A stretch of 64,000 bases of DNA from positions 1 through 64,000 of the forward strand of contig JANQIX010000082.1 of the NCBI GenBank assembly GCA_028281925.1, in the 5' to 3' direction. Source of the stretch: Alphaproteobacteria bacterium. Lineage in GTDB: Bacteria; Pseudomonadota; Alphaproteobacteria; DSM-16000; Inquilinaceae. Shown piece by piece: positions 16,368-25,354 of the stretch. Under the pieces are notes generated by a model. That model saw only the letters and a program-made list of their open reading frames with translations. It had not been told where the DNA came from and made no database searches. The position numbers and the translations under genes were made by a program. The stretch's first letter is position 1. Every line of letters starts with the position of its first letter.

Positions 16368-16841
16368 CTATTGCCCTCTGACCAGGCTCTTCAACATCCA
16401 CGCCGCCTTCTCGTGCTGCGCAATCCGGTCCACCGCCAAGCCCTCGGTCACCGCGTCCCCGGCTTCCCGCGCCGCGTCCATGACCGCACGGGCGGTGCCG
16501 ATGACATTGTGCTGGCCTGCCAGCAGGTCGCCCACAAGCTCTGCGGCCGGCGCCTGCTGCAGCGGGGGGGCCAGCGTCCCGAGCCGCTGGAACTCCGCAA
16601 AGCTGCCGGGGGCCGGCGCCCCGAGCGCACGGATCCGCTCTGCGATCTCATCGACGGTGGTGGCTAGGTCGTTGTACTGCTCTTCGAACAGGCTGTGCAG
16701 CTGGGCGAACTGTGGACCCTCGACGTTCCAGTGGTAGTTCTGCGTCTTCAGATAGAGCGCATAAGTGTCGGCCAGAAACCGGGCGAGGGACTCCACGACG
16801 GGCCCGTGGCCATGGTTCGACCCTGCGTTCATGCTGTTCAC
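16368..16841 (-). CDS. dps: Dps family DNA-binding ferritin-like protein
   Basis: A 157-residue four-helix protein of the Dps group, which stores iron and shields DNA under starvation or peroxide stress. Ferroxidase residues are visible: LKTQNYHWNVEGPQFAQLHSLFEEQY (H, H, D/E pattern) and VDEIAERIRALG. The GTG at 16841 is chosen because GGAGG lies 8 nt upstream; the ATG at 16832 would be 17 nt away. The length matches the family. The N-terminus is short with little positive charge, so direct DNA binding is uncertain. Confidence 0.88.
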   Translation of the reverse strand: MNSMNAGSNHGHGPVVESLARFLADTYALYLKTQNYHWNVEGPQFAQLHSLFEEQYNDLATTVDEIAERIRALGAPAPGSFAEFQRLGTLAPPLQQAPAAELVGDLLAGQHNVIGTARAVMDAAREAGDAVTEGLAVDRIAQHEKAAWMLKSLVRGQ

Positions 16842-16982
16842 GATGCTGTCCTCCGATAAGCGGTATGGCGGTAACGCCGGTTGCCCATAACGTGGACATG
16901 GCCGACCGCAGCGTCCAATCGCAAATCCGGATCGACGCAATAGGCCGCACCAATCGTAGGGTTATCGATCGCCGCAGCGCGC

Positions 16983-18122
16983 CTAAGGGGAAGTGCCGTC
17001 GTCGCCGCCGATCCATGTCCCGCTCACGCGCAGCGCGTCGTCCAGCAGCACGAGATCGGCCCGGTATCCGGGCGCTATGCGGCCGAGCTCGGTGTCGAGG
17101 CCAAGGAAGGCTGCAGGGACGCGTGACGCCATGCGCAGCGCCTCGTCAAGCGGCACCCCGCAATAGTCCACCACGTTGCGCAGGGCCGTGGCCATGTCCA
17201 GCACGGACCCGGCCAGCGTTCCGTCTTCGGTCAGGCACGCGCCGCCATCGACAAAGATCTCGTCGTCATAGAGCCGAAACTGCGCCTCGTCGGTCCCGAC
17301 CGGCGGCATGGCGTCGGTCACCAGCATGACGCGCCCGCCTTTCGCCCTTATGGCTAGGGTGAGGCTGGCCGGATGGACATGGTGCATATCAGCGATGATG
17401 CCGGACCAGACGCTTGGGCCTTGCAGGGCGGCACCAACCGCACCCGGCTCCCGCGAGCCCAACTGGCTCATGGCGTTAAAGAGATGCGTGATACCGCTGG
17501 CCCCGGCGCGGAACGCCTCCAGCATCGTCGCGTACGAGGCCTCGGTGTGACCGAGGCTGACGATCACCCCGGCCTCGGCCAGCCGCTCGATGGTGCCGGG
17601 CCGCACCATTTCCGGGGCCAGTGTGACCAGCGTCTTGCCAGTCCGCGGCGCCGCCAGCAGATCCAGGTCGTCAGGCTCCGGCAGGCGAATGTGCCAGGCG
17701 GCGTGCACCCCGCGCCGGTCGGGGTTGAGGAACGGGCCTTCGACATGGATGCCCAGCACGCCCGGCACCCCGGCCTCGATAGCGGCCTCGGTCGCGGCAA
17801 TGGCCGCCGCCGTCACCGACGGCTCGTCGCTGATCACCGTCGGCAGCAGCCCTGTCGTCCCGAACCGGCGATGGGCGGCGGCGATGCGCCGGATGCCATC
17901 CACCGTAGGCTCGGCGTTGAACAGCACGCCGCCACCGCCGTTCGCCTGCACGTCGATGAAGCCCGGCGCCAGCAGCCCGCCGCCGAGATCGATGCTGTTC
18001 GCATCCGCCGGCACATCCGATGCCATGACGACCGCGGCGATCCGGGTGCCGTCAATCAGCACCGCCGCATCGTCGCAGAACACATCGCCGGTGTAGATGC
18101 GGGCCCCTGTCAGCGCGCGCAT
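16983..18122 (-). CDS. nagA: N-acetylglucosamine-6-phosphate deacetylase
   Basis: A 379-residue amidohydrolase converting GlcNAc-6-phosphate to glucosamine-6-phosphate and acetate. It has LLAPGFIDVQANGGGG, the metal-binding HVEGPFL, LGHTEAS, THLFNAMS and the catalytic VTDAMPPVG. Its start lies inside the upstream kinase gene (13-nt overlap), so translation is coupled. With the kinase and divergent murQ it takes sugars from cell-wall turnover back to metabolism. No glucosamine-6-phosphate deaminase gene is visible. Confidence 0.93.
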   Translation of the reverse strand: MRALTGARIYTGDVFCDDAAVLIDGTRIAAVVMASDVPADANSIDLGGGLLAPGFIDVQANGGGGVLFNAEPTVDGIRRIAAAHRRFGTTGLLPTVISDEPSVTAAAIAATEAAIEAGVPGVLGIHVEGPFLNPDRRGVHAAWHIRLPEPDDLDLLAAPRTGKTLVTLAPEMVRPGTIERLAEAGVIVSLGHTEASYATMLEAFRAGASGITHLFNAMSQLGSREPGAVGAALQGPSVWSGIIADMHHVHPASLTLAIRAKGGRVMLVTDAMPPVGTDEAQFRLYDDEIFVDGGACLTEDGTLAGSVLDMATALRNVVDYCGVPLDEALRMASRVPAAFLGLDTELGRIAPGYRADLVLLDDALRVSGTWIGGDDGTSP

Positions 18123-18985
18123 GATCGCCGTGCCAGCAACAGGGCGCCCGACAGCGGATCGCCCATCGGTGCATCGAGGTTCTCCGTGAGGCTGTCCGGA
18201 AGCCAGGGGTCAATGGGCTCCGCCAGGCCGCCCAGCAGGGACAGGCGCGGCGCGCCGGTGGCCCGGAGGCGTTCCGCCATCTGTGCCACGTCCGTTGCCG
18301 CATCGCGCAGGATGGCCGCGGCCTCTGCATCTCCGGCACCCCCATGTTCGAAGACGAGAGGCGCCAGACGGCCATAGTCGGCCGGTCCTGCGGTCGACTG
18401 CCAAGCCACAGCCTGCTCCGGATCGTTGTCGAAGGTGGTCATCACCGCATTTATCAGTGCCGTAGGGTCCACAATGCCGTCATGGGCCAACAGAGCCCGG
18501 CGGACGGCTGAAAGGCCGATCCAGGCACCGCTTGCCTGATCGGAGACGGGGAAGCCCCAGCCACCGATGCGCGTGACCTGCCCCGCCACCATGGCGATGC
18601 CGCACGATCCGGTGCCCAGCACGATCACCGCACCGTCTTCGCCGCCATGGGCCCCGAGGCAGGCGATCTCCGCGTCGGTCATCAGGGCATAAGACTGGAA
18701 CGGGTGCGCCCATTCCAGGAACTGGCGTCGATCCGCCGCCTGCCCGACGCCGGCCAGGCCGAGGCCGGCATGGACGCGGTCCACTGCCGTTGCCGTTAGG
18801 GCTGCCGCGTCCAGTGCATGGTGGGTCGCGGCCAGAATGGCCTGGCACGCCGCAGCCTGCCCATGGCGCGGGTTCGCCGGGCCCGCCAAGCCTTCGCCGA
18901 TCGTCTCTCCGGCGGCCGTCTGCAGGCGCGCCCGGCATTGGGTCGCGCCGCCATCGATTCCCAGATAGAGCGCAGTGTCCGTCAA
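18110..18985 (-). CDS. N-acetylglucosamine kinase, BadF/BadG ATPase family
   Basis: A 291-residue sugar kinase of the ASKHA fold. Seen are the N-terminal phosphate motif YLGIDGGATQCRARL, VIVLGTGSCGIAM (phosphate 2), GGWGFPVSDQASGAWIG, and LSLLGGLA near the C-terminus. It probably phosphorylates GlcNAc to feed nagA, which overlaps its 3' end. Start choice is uncertain: TTG at 18985 fits the usual family N-terminus and leaves a promoter gap to murQ. An ATG at 19066 would add 27 residues of non-conserved look. Confidence 0.82.
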   Translation of the reverse strand: MTDTALYLGIDGGATQCRARLQTAAGETIGEGLAGPANPRHGQAAACQAILAATHHALDAAALTATAVDRVHAGLGLAGVGQAADRRQFLEWAHPFQSYALMTDAEIACLGAHGGEDGAVIVLGTGSCGIAMVAGQVTRIGGWGFPVSDQASGAWIGLSAVRRALLAHDGIVDPTALINAVMTTFDNDPEQAVAWQSTAGPADYGRLAPLVFEHGGAGDAEAAAILRDAATDVAQMAERLRATGAPRLSLLGGLAEPIDPWLPDSLTENLDAPMGDPLSGALLLARRSCAR

Positions 18986-19089
18986 GGCCGCCGTACCAAA
19001 GTGACCGGGTGTGTCGACGACATTTGCCCGTGCCGTTCGGGGATGTAAACCTCTGCGGGCGCTCATGTGGAATGGAAGGACACTGCCCC

Positions 19090-19971
19090 TTGACGACCGA
19101 GAGCTGGAGCCCGCGCAGCCGCGGGCTGGACGCTTGGCCAGTGCGCGACGTGCTGGACGCCTTTCTCGACGCGCAGCTGGCGGGTGTTGCGGCCGTGCGC
19201 GCCGCCATGGACGAGGTCGAGCGGGCTGCCGACGGAGTTGCGGGCCGGCTGGCGGAGGGCGGCCGGCTCGCTTATGCCGGTGCCGGCACGTCCGGCCGCC
19301 TTGCCTTGCAGGATGGAGTGGAACTGACCCCCACCTTCAACTGGCCGCAGGACCGGCTGGTGTTCTTGCTGGCTGGCGGCGATGCGGCGCTCAGCCAGGC
19401 CGTGGAAGGGGCGGAAGACGATACGGGCGCGGCCGAGGCTGCCGTCGATGCTGCTGATTTGGGGGCGGCGGACGCGCTGATCGCCCTGAGCGCCAGCGGC
19501 GCCACGCCCTATACCGTGGCCGCGGTGAAACGGGCGCGGGCGCGGGGTGCCCTGACTGTGGGGGTAGCCAACAATCCCGATTCCCTGCTGTTGAATTCGG
19601 CCGATCTGCCGATCGCGCTGATCACGGGGGCGGAGGCCATCGCCGGGTCGACCCGCATGAAGGCCGGCACGGCGCAGCGCGCCCTGCTGACTGTGCTGTC
19701 TTCCGCCGTGATGGTCCGGCTGGGGCGTGTCTATGACGGCCTGATGGTCGATGTGCGCGCGACCAACGCCAAGCTGGTGCGACGCAGCCTCCGCATGCTG
19801 CAGAAGCTGACGGACTGCGATGAGGCGGCTGCGAAGGCCGCACTCGACGCCGCCGACGGCAACGTCAAACAGGCGGTGCTTGTGCTGCACGGCATGGCAC
19901 CGGAGGACGCCGCAGAGGCGCTGGCGGCTGCCGCCGGCCATCTGCGCACCGTGCTGGCGACCCGCGGTTAG
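19090..19971 (+). CDS. murQ: N-acetylmuramic acid 6-phosphate etherase
   Basis: A 293-residue SIS-domain enzyme that cleaves the lactyl ether of MurNAc-6-phosphate, giving GlcNAc-6-phosphate and lactate. Motifs: start TTESWSPRSRGLD, GAGTSGRLALQDGVELTPTF with the catalytic Glu, SASGATPYT (phosphate-binding SIS loop), and GSTRMKAGTAQ near residue 185. The TTG start at 19090 gives the standard family N-terminus and has AAGGA 9 nt upstream. It is transcribed away from the nag genes and overlaps the convergent hydrolase gene by four bases. Confidence 0.93.
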   Translation: MTTESWSPRSRGLDAWPVRDVLDAFLDAQLAGVAAVRAAMDEVERAADGVAGRLAEGGRLAYAGAGTSGRLALQDGVELTPTFNWPQDRLVFLLAGGDAALSQAVEGAEDDTGAAEAAVDAADLGAADALIALSASGATPYTVAAVKRARARGALTVGVANNPDSLLLNSADLPIALITGAEAIAGSTRMKAGTAQRALLTVLSSAVMVRLGRVYDGLMVDVRATNAKLVRRSLRMLQKLTDCDEAAAKAALDAADGNVKQAVLVLHGMAPEDAAEALAAAAGHLRTVLATRG

Positions 19972-20987
19972 CCTCGCCAGAGCGCAGACAGGCGGTTCGA
20001 CACGCTGCGCCGCAGATCCATGATCCCGGTCTCCTTGTGGCGGGTGGGGTGCACGCGGTTGGTCAGCAGCGTCCAGGCGATGCCCCGTTCCCGGTCGGTC
20101 CACAAACCCACGCCGGGAAAGCCGGTGTGCCCCAATGTGCCGGGCGAACAGAGGTTGCCGCCGGTCCAGGCGGCATGGCGGATCTGCCAACCCAGCGCCC
20201 GTTCCTCCCAGTGCGGCCGGCACATCTCCGCCATCGCGGCCGGGCTCAGCATCGAGCCGTCCAGTACCTTCGCCGCCTGGTCCAGCACGGCGTCGACCGT
20301 GCCGAACAGTCCGGCATGCCCGGCGACACCGCCCAGCGCGAACGCCGTTTCATCATGCACCTCGCCGCGCAGCAGGCGCCGGCGCCACGGGCAGTCTTCG
20401 GTCGCTGCGGTTGACTGCGGCGGTGGCGCGGTCGAAAGACCCGACGGGGTGAGGTCGGTGAGCGGCCGGCCATGCCGGCGCTCCAGTACCAGCCCCAACA
20501 AGATGAAGTTGATGTCGGAATAGACCGGTGGGCCTTCGGGCCACGGATGCCGCAGCACCATGGCCTTCAACCCCTCCGGCCCCTCGCCCCATTGCCAGAT
20601 GGGCGCGACAGCGGGCAGGAAGGTCTGGTGCGTCAGGCATTGGCGCAAGGTCAGGCTGCGCACCGGCGCGTCGGCCTGATCGGCGGCGAGGTCGGGCAGG
20701 TGCTTGGCCAGCGGATCGTCGAGATCGGCGTCGCCATGTTCCACCAGCCGCAGCACCTCCGGCGTGGTCAGCAGCACCTTGGTGAGGCTCGCAATGTCGA
20801 ACCAGGTGTCGCGCGTGAGCGGCTCCGGCGCCGGCATCAGTGTGGCATGCCCGGTCCATTCGACGGCTCGCGCCCCGTCCCGCGAGATTACGCCCAGGGC
20901 CGCACCGGGGATCCGACCCTCCGCCACGGCACCCGCCACCGGCTCGAACGCCCGGCGCGCCATCGCGTCGAGAATAGCCCCGGTCAC
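19968..20987 (-). CDS. Serine hydrolase, beta-lactamase/penicillin-binding family
   Basis: A 339-residue protein of the class C beta-lactamase/DD-peptidase fold. The nucleophile motif SLTK (ASLTKVLL, near residue 62), a YSD in place of YxN (VYSDINF, near 150) and HTGFPG in place of KTG are present. No signal peptide is visible, unusual for a beta-lactamase, so it is probably cytoplasmic. The GTG start overlaps the anmK stop by four bases (GTGA) with AGGGA upstream, so it is coupled to anmK. Context suggests action on an anhydro-muropeptide or related murein fragment, perhaps as esterase or peptidase. That is inference. Confidence 0.82.
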   Translation of the reverse strand: MTGAILDAMARRAFEPVAGAVAEGRIPGAALGVISRDGARAVEWTGHATLMPAPEPLTRDTWFDIASLTKVLLTTPEVLRLVEHGDADLDDPLAKHLPDLAADQADAPVRSLTLRQCLTHQTFLPAVAPIWQWGEGPEGLKAMVLRHPWPEGPPVYSDINFILLGLVLERRHGRPLTDLTPSGLSTAPPPQSTAATEDCPWRRRLLRGEVHDETAFALGGVAGHAGLFGTVDAVLDQAAKVLDGSMLSPAAMAEMCRPHWEERALGWQIRHAAWTGGNLCSPGTLGHTGFPGVGLWTDRERGIAWTLLTNRVHPTRHKETGIMDLRRSVSNRLSALWRG

Positions 20988-22063
20988 GCGGCGTCCCTGG
21001 CCCGGAACAGGCGCCCGCCCGGCATCGGCCGCGGCACACCAGTGGTTGAGGGCAGACTGAGCGGCAGGCCCTTCAGCGAGCGCACGGCGAGGAAGGCAAA
21101 CGCCTGCGCCTCCAGCGCATCGCCCTGCCAGCCGACGGCCTCGACAGGTTCGACGGGTACGGCAAGGATCTCGGCCAGCGCGGCCATGATCGTCGGATTG
21201 TGCCGTCCGCCCCCGGTCACCAGCCATCTGAGAGGCGCCTGCGGCAGGTGCTCCCGCACCCGCGCGACCGAGACGGCGACAGACGCTGCCAGCGTCGCGG
21301 CCCCGTCGGCCAGGGTCATCCCATCTGCCAGTTCGGCCGTGAAGTCGTTGCGGTCGAGCGATTTTGGCGGTGGTGCGGTGAAGAACGGATGGTCCAGCCA
21401 TCGTGCCAGCCGCGCCTGATCGGGTATGCCGGCAGCGGAGATGCGCCCGTCGCGGTCGCAGTCTCCAACCCCATGCCGGCGCACCCAGTCATCCAGCGGG
21501 GCATTCGCCGGCCCGGTATCGCAGGCGATCACCGCGTCGTCGTCCCCCAGCCAGGTGATGTTGGCCACCCCACCGAGATTGAGAACACCCAAAGGCTTCG
21601 GCAGGCCCCGCGCCAGCGCCTGGTGGTAGAGCGGCGCAAAGGGTGCCCCTTGTCCGCCGGCCGACACATCGGCGCTGCGAAAATCCCCGACCACATCGAT
21701 CCCCAGCCGCCGCGCCAGCCGCGCCCCGTCGCCGACCTGACAGGTCCGCCGCTCTTCCGGGCGGTGGTAGAGCGTGTGGCCGTGGAAGCCGACGACGGCG
21801 ATATCGGTTCGGGAAATGGCATTGTCAGCGAGGAAGGCTCCCACCGTTCTTTCATGACTGTCCGTGAGCGCTCGCTCCAGCGCGGCCAAGTTGTTCGCTG
21901 CACCGCGGCCGGCCACCGCCTGGCCAAGCAGCGCGCGAACGGAGTCCTCATACGGTGTCGTGGTGCCGGGGCTCGTTTCGGCAATGCGTTCCCCATCGGT
22001 ATCGATGCAGGCGATGTCGACACCGTCCATGGATGTCCCGCTCATAAGCCCCAAAGCCCTCAT
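20984..22063 (-). CDS. anmK: Anhydro-N-acetylmuramic acid kinase
   Basis: A 359-residue kinase that hydrolyses the 1,6-anhydro ring of anhMurNAc and phosphorylates it to MurNAc-6-phosphate, the substrate of MurQ. Family motifs are clear: LGLMSGTSMDGVD at the start, VGFHGHTLYHRP, GDFRSADVSAGGQGAPFAPLYH near residue 130, LNLGGVANIT and DTGPAN. First gene of an operon with the serine hydrolase; murQ faces it from the other side. Confidence 0.95.
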   Translation of the reverse strand: MRALGLMSGTSMDGVDIACIDTDGERIAETSPGTTTPYEDSVRALLGQAVAGRGAANNLAALERALTDSHERTVGAFLADNAISRTDIAVVGFHGHTLYHRPEERRTCQVGDGARLARRLGIDVVGDFRSADVSAGGQGAPFAPLYHQALARGLPKPLGVLNLGGVANITWLGDDDAVIACDTGPANAPLDDWVRRHGVGDCDRDGRISAAGIPDQARLARWLDHPFFTAPPPKSLDRNDFTAELADGMTLADGAATLAASVAVSVARVREHLPQAPLRWLVTGGGRHNPTIMAALAEILAVPVEPVEAVGWQGDALEAQAFAFLAVRSLKGLPLSLPSTTGVPRPMPGGRLFRARDAA

Positions 22064-22250
22064 GTCGCTGCCATCCCATTGTTGCTACCCGCAGAGACGA
22101 TGACAGCATGGTGCGCCCGCCTGCGGCAACGGCGCTGTGTTGCGGGCCGATATCGATCGGCGCGCAGCCTTGTCGGCGGCATGAGGGGCTCTCACTTAAA
22201 GATCGCGGCGTCGAACCGCCGGCCAACGAACCGGTTGTGGGGGCGACTCA

Positions 22251-23432
22251 ATGAATCCAAGCGTTGCTGCAGCCGTCGCGCCATGGCGAATCGTTCCGGT
22301 CGCCATCGGTTTGATGATCGTCTCGGCTGCCTGCACCCAGCCGGCCCTGTCCGTCGATACTGTGATCCAAACCGAACAGGCAGCCGTCCGTGCCGAGACG
22401 GTGACCACCGGTCTCGTCCACCCATGGGCGATCGCGCTTCTGCCGGACGGCAGCGCGCTGGTGACGGAGCGGCCGGGGCGGCTCAGGCTGCTGGGCGCCG
22501 ACGGCGCGCTCTCAGCCCCCATCGCCGGAGTGCCCACAGTGTTCGCGCGGGACCAGGGCGGGCTGCTCGACGTGGCGCTGGATCCCAACTTCAGCGCCAA
22601 CCGGCTGATTTATCTCAGCTATGCAGAGCCGGGACCCGGCGACGTCAACGGCACGGCGGTGATGCGCGCGCGCCTGTCGGATGATGCGGCGAGCCTGGAA
22701 AATGGCGCGGTGATCTTCCGCCAGCAGCCGCAGGTGGACAGCACCAAGCATTTCGGCTCGCGCCTGGTGTTCGACGAAGCCGGATACCTGTTCATCGCCC
22801 TCGGCGAGCGGTCGGACCGGGAGTTTCGCGGCCAGTCCCAGGATCTCGACAGCCATCTCGGCAAGGTCGTGCGCCTGTGGCCCGACGGCACCGTTCCCGA
22901 CGACAATCCGTTCGTCGGCCGGGCCGGTGCCCTGCCGGAGATCTGGTCGTACGGCCATCGCAACATCCAGGCGGCGGCCATCAATCCGGCGACTGGTGAG
23001 CTCTGGGAGATCGAGCATGGGCCCTGGGGCGGGGATGAGCTGAACATCGTGGAGCCCGCGGCGAATTATGGCTGGCCGCTGGTCTCCCACGGACGCAACT
23101 ATATCGGCACACCCGTTGGCACCGGCGAACGGACCATGGAGGGCGTGACGGATCCGATCTATACGTGGTCGCCGGTCATCGCGCCGTCGGGCATGATCTT
23201 CTACACGGGCACGGCATTCCCCGAATGGCAGGGCGACCTGTTCGTTGGCGGCTTGGCCTCGACCGCGCTGGTACGCCTTGAGATCCATAACGGGCGTGTG
23301 ATTGCGGAAGAACGCCTGCTTGAAGATTTCTCCCGCCGCATCCGCGATGTCGCCCAAGCGCCCGACGGATCCGTCTATGTCGTGACCGACCAGGCGGACG
23401 GCGAGGTCATCCGGATCAGCCCGGCGCCGTGA
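22251..23432 (+). CDS. PQQ-dependent aldose sugar dehydrogenase-like lipoprotein
   Basis: A 393-residue beta-propeller of the soluble glucose dehydrogenase/YliI family. It carries a lipoprotein signal (VAIGLMIVSAAC). Seen are GLVHPWAIALLPDGSALVTERPG, RDQGGLLDVALDP, KHFGSRLVFDEAGYLFIALG, IWSYGHRNIQ and EHGPWGGDELN, which match PQQ- and calcium-binding positions of the family. It would oxidise aldoses in the periplasm and pass electrons to the respiratory chain. ATG at 22251; divergent from anmK; the META protein gene follows 21 bp later. Confidence 0.88.
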   Translation: MNPSVAAAVAPWRIVPVAIGLMIVSAACTQPALSVDTVIQTEQAAVRAETVTTGLVHPWAIALLPDGSALVTERPGRLRLLGADGALSAPIAGVPTVFARDQGGLLDVALDPNFSANRLIYLSYAEPGPGDVNGTAVMRARLSDDAASLENGAVIFRQQPQVDSTKHFGSRLVFDEAGYLFIALGERSDREFRGQSQDLDSHLGKVVRLWPDGTVPDDNPFVGRAGALPEIWSYGHRNIQAAAINPATGELWEIEHGPWGGDELNIVEPAANYGWPLVSHGRNYIGTPVGTGERTMEGVTDPIYTWSPVIAPSGMIFYTGTAFPEWQGDLFVGGLASTALVRLEIHNGRVIAEERLLEDFSRRIRDVAQAPDGSVYVVTDQADGEVIRISPAP

Positions 23433-23453
23433 CTCCGCAGATGGGATCAGACC

Positions 23454-23867
23454 ATGGACCCAAGACCGATCGGATTGCTGACCGCGGGTGTTCTGTTGCT
23501 CTCGCCAAGCGTTGCGGCGGAGGAGCCCGCCCTTGCCGGCAGCGAATGGCGCCCGGTTGCGCTCGGCGAGGTGACGCTGCCGGACGATGTCGACGTCTTC
23601 GTTCAGTTCAGAGGCGAGGGGGAACTGGGCGGCTTCGGCGGCTGCAATCGGTTCTTCGGCACCTGGCAGATCGACGGCGACGCTATCGCGATTGGGCCGC
23701 TTGGCGCCACGCGCATGGCGTGTCCGCCGCCGCTGATGGTGCATGAAGCGGCGCTGTTCGCCGCGCTGGAGGCTGCCCGCAGATTTGAGAGGGATCGGAT
23801 AGACCTGCGGTTGCTCGACGGGGAGGGGAACGAACTCGCGCGCTTCGCACAGACCGACGCGGATTGA
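23454..23867 (+). CDS. META domain exported protein
   Basis: A 137-residue protein with a signal peptide (GLLTAGVLLLSPSVAA) and one META/HslJ-type domain: LAGSEWRPVAL, GFGGCNRFFGTWQIDGDAIAIGPLGATRMACP. The two cysteines in GGCNRF and MACPP are typical of the family. Such proteins are exported and of unknown biochemical role, sometimes linked to drug tolerance or motility. Probably co-transcribed with the sugar dehydrogenase. Confidence 0.82.
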   Translation: MDPRPIGLLTAGVLLLSPSVAAEEPALAGSEWRPVALGEVTLPDDVDVFVQFRGEGELGGFGGCNRFFGTWQIDGDAIAIGPLGATRMACPPPLMVHEAALFAALEAARRFERDRIDLRLLDGEGNELARFAQTDAD

Positions 23868-23886
23868 CGCGATCGCGCGGTAGCAC

Positions 23887-24531
23887 TCAGCCGGGCAGAG
23901 TCGACGCTGCCAGGGACTTGGCACCCGCGACGGCCGCATCGGCCAGGTTGGAGACCGCGAGATCCACCGCCGCCTCATCGGGATCCGGGCCCAGCATGTC
24001 CCGCAGGCCGATGGCCACGGGCGGCGGCGGAAGGGTCGATGTCAGGAACCAGCGGGCCGTGAACGCCTTCTGCCGGACCGTCGCTTCCGGCCCGAACAGC
24101 GGCGACAACAGAACGATCAACGGCCCCTCGGCCGCCTCCATCTTCTTCTTCATCAGGGTCTTCATGCCCATGATGGGATTGACGATCTCCCACCCCAACA
24201 GTCGTGGCGGTTCGGACTTGAAGGTGGCGATGCCGGAACGGATGCGCGTCTTGGCAAAGGCGTGAATATGGGCCAGCGGATCGGTGGCATCGCCCAAATC
24301 GGCCACGATGGACTGAACGTCCGTCGCGAAATGGGATAGCGCCGCTTCCACCACTTCCTTGTACAGCGCTTCCTTGTTGCCGAAGTGGTAGTTCACCGAT
24401 GCGATATTGGTTCCCGCCCTGCCGACGATCTGCCGAACGCTGGCACCGTTGTAGCCTGCCTCAGAGAACACCTCGTAGGCGGCATCCAGGATCCTCTTCC
24501 TAGTCTCTGACGTATAGGCGTCGTTCGCCAT
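23887..24531 (-). CDS. TetR/AcrR-family transcriptional regulator
   Basis: A 214-residue repressor-type protein. Residues about 5-55 are the TetR helix-turn-helix (TRKRILDAAYEVFSEAGYNGASVRQI, then GTNIASVNYHFGNKEALY). The C-terminal ligand-binding domain resembles CerR/DUF1956-type regulators (WEIVNPIMGMKTLMKKKMEA). The ATG at 24531 has GAGGGG upstream. Its target is not evident: convergent with the META gene and divergent from the EF-hand gene. Confidence 0.88.
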   Translation of the reverse strand: MANDAYTSETRKRILDAAYEVFSEAGYNGASVRQIVGRAGTNIASVNYHFGNKEALYKEVVEAALSHFATDVQSIVADLGDATDPLAHIHAFAKTRIRSGIATFKSEPPRLLGWEIVNPIMGMKTLMKKKMEAAEGPLIVLLSPLFGPEATVRQKAFTARWFLTSTLPPPPVAIGLRDMLGPDPDEAAVDLAVSNLADAAVAGAKSLAASTLPG

Positions 24532-24734
24532 GCGGATCTTTCCCCTCGATAACGCTGTGGTCCGGGGCCCGTGACCGGACCACAGGCGTCCATGCACTGC
24601 GTGTTCCGCCGCTGTTTCAAACAGACGATTGAAACGATGCTGGCGCACGCACTGCGTGCATTTCAGCGGTGCCGGAGAGGCCGGCATCCATTCCCAAGGG
24701 GGGAATGCTGACACAGCCTGAAAGGATCAGAGTG

Positions 24735-25193
24735 ATGTCAATTGGTGCAGTTTCGGGCGGTATGTCCGATTTCTCCAGCATGCAGGTCCGCATGCAGGAC
24801 ATGATGGCGCAGAAATTCGCTGCTGCCGACGCAGATGGCAGCGGCGGTGTCAGTCTCGATGAATTCGAAGGCATGCAGGCCGACAGCCCGATGGGATCGG
24901 CAAGACCTGCCGGGGCGCCGTCTGCGGCGGAAGCTTTTGCCCAGTTGGATGCCGACGGCGACGGGGAAGTGACCTCGGCGGAATTTGAGTCTGCAAGACC
25001 ACCGTCGCCGGCCGGCAGCTTCTCGCCGGACATGCTCGCCAGCCTGCTGCAGACGCAGGAAGTGTCGGGTCAGGCGACGACGCTGGACAGTCTTGCTGCC
25101 ACCGCCGAGACGGAGGTGAGCACGGAAGACGATCTGGTTGACGACCTCTTGGATCTTCTCACCGGATCAGAGGACGAGTCCGAGGCCGCCTAA
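24735..25193 (+). CDS. EF-hand calcium-binding protein
   Basis: A 152-residue acidic protein with two canonical EF-hand loops: DADGSGGVSLDEF (about 34-46) and DADGDGEVTSAEF (about 72-84), each with Asp/Ser/Glu at coordinating positions. The N-terminus has no signal peptide. The C-terminus is Asp/Glu-rich (DDLVDDLLDLL). The ATG at 24735 has AAAGGA upstream. It could buffer or sense calcium; the RTX gene at the left edge is the only other obvious calcium binder. Confidence 0.82.
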   Translation: MSIGAVSGGMSDFSSMQVRMQDMMAQKFAAADADGSGGVSLDEFEGMQADSPMGSARPAGAPSAAEAFAQLDADGDGEVTSAEFESARPPSPAGSFSPDMLASLLQTQEVSGQATTLDSLAATAETEVSTEDDLVDDLLDLLTGSEDESEAA

Positions 25194-25229
25194 GGTCGGA
25201 CAAAGTTGACTTTTGGGAGCGCATCATCC

Positions 25230-25260
25230 GCCGCCCGGTTCGGAGAAGCCTCCGGGCGGC
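25230..25260 (+). terminator. Hairpin after the EF-hand gene
   Basis: GCCGCCCGG and CCGGGCGGC pair perfectly (9 bp) around a 13-nt loop, 37 nt after the EF-hand stop. It lacks a proper U-run, so it may be a weak terminator or 3'-end protector. Confidence 0.4.
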
Positions 25261-25354
25261 GCCATGGTTTGATGGACGCAACCGGGCTTCCGGCGCTTGC
25301 TGTCGGCGCTCCAGATCGGCCGCAGCGCAAATCGCCGCTATTCGCGGATGGGCG

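Noticed and set aside
22512-23978. 488-codon minus-strand frame opposite the sugar dehydrogenase
   Set aside because: Crosses two well-supported genes and has no recognisable domain.
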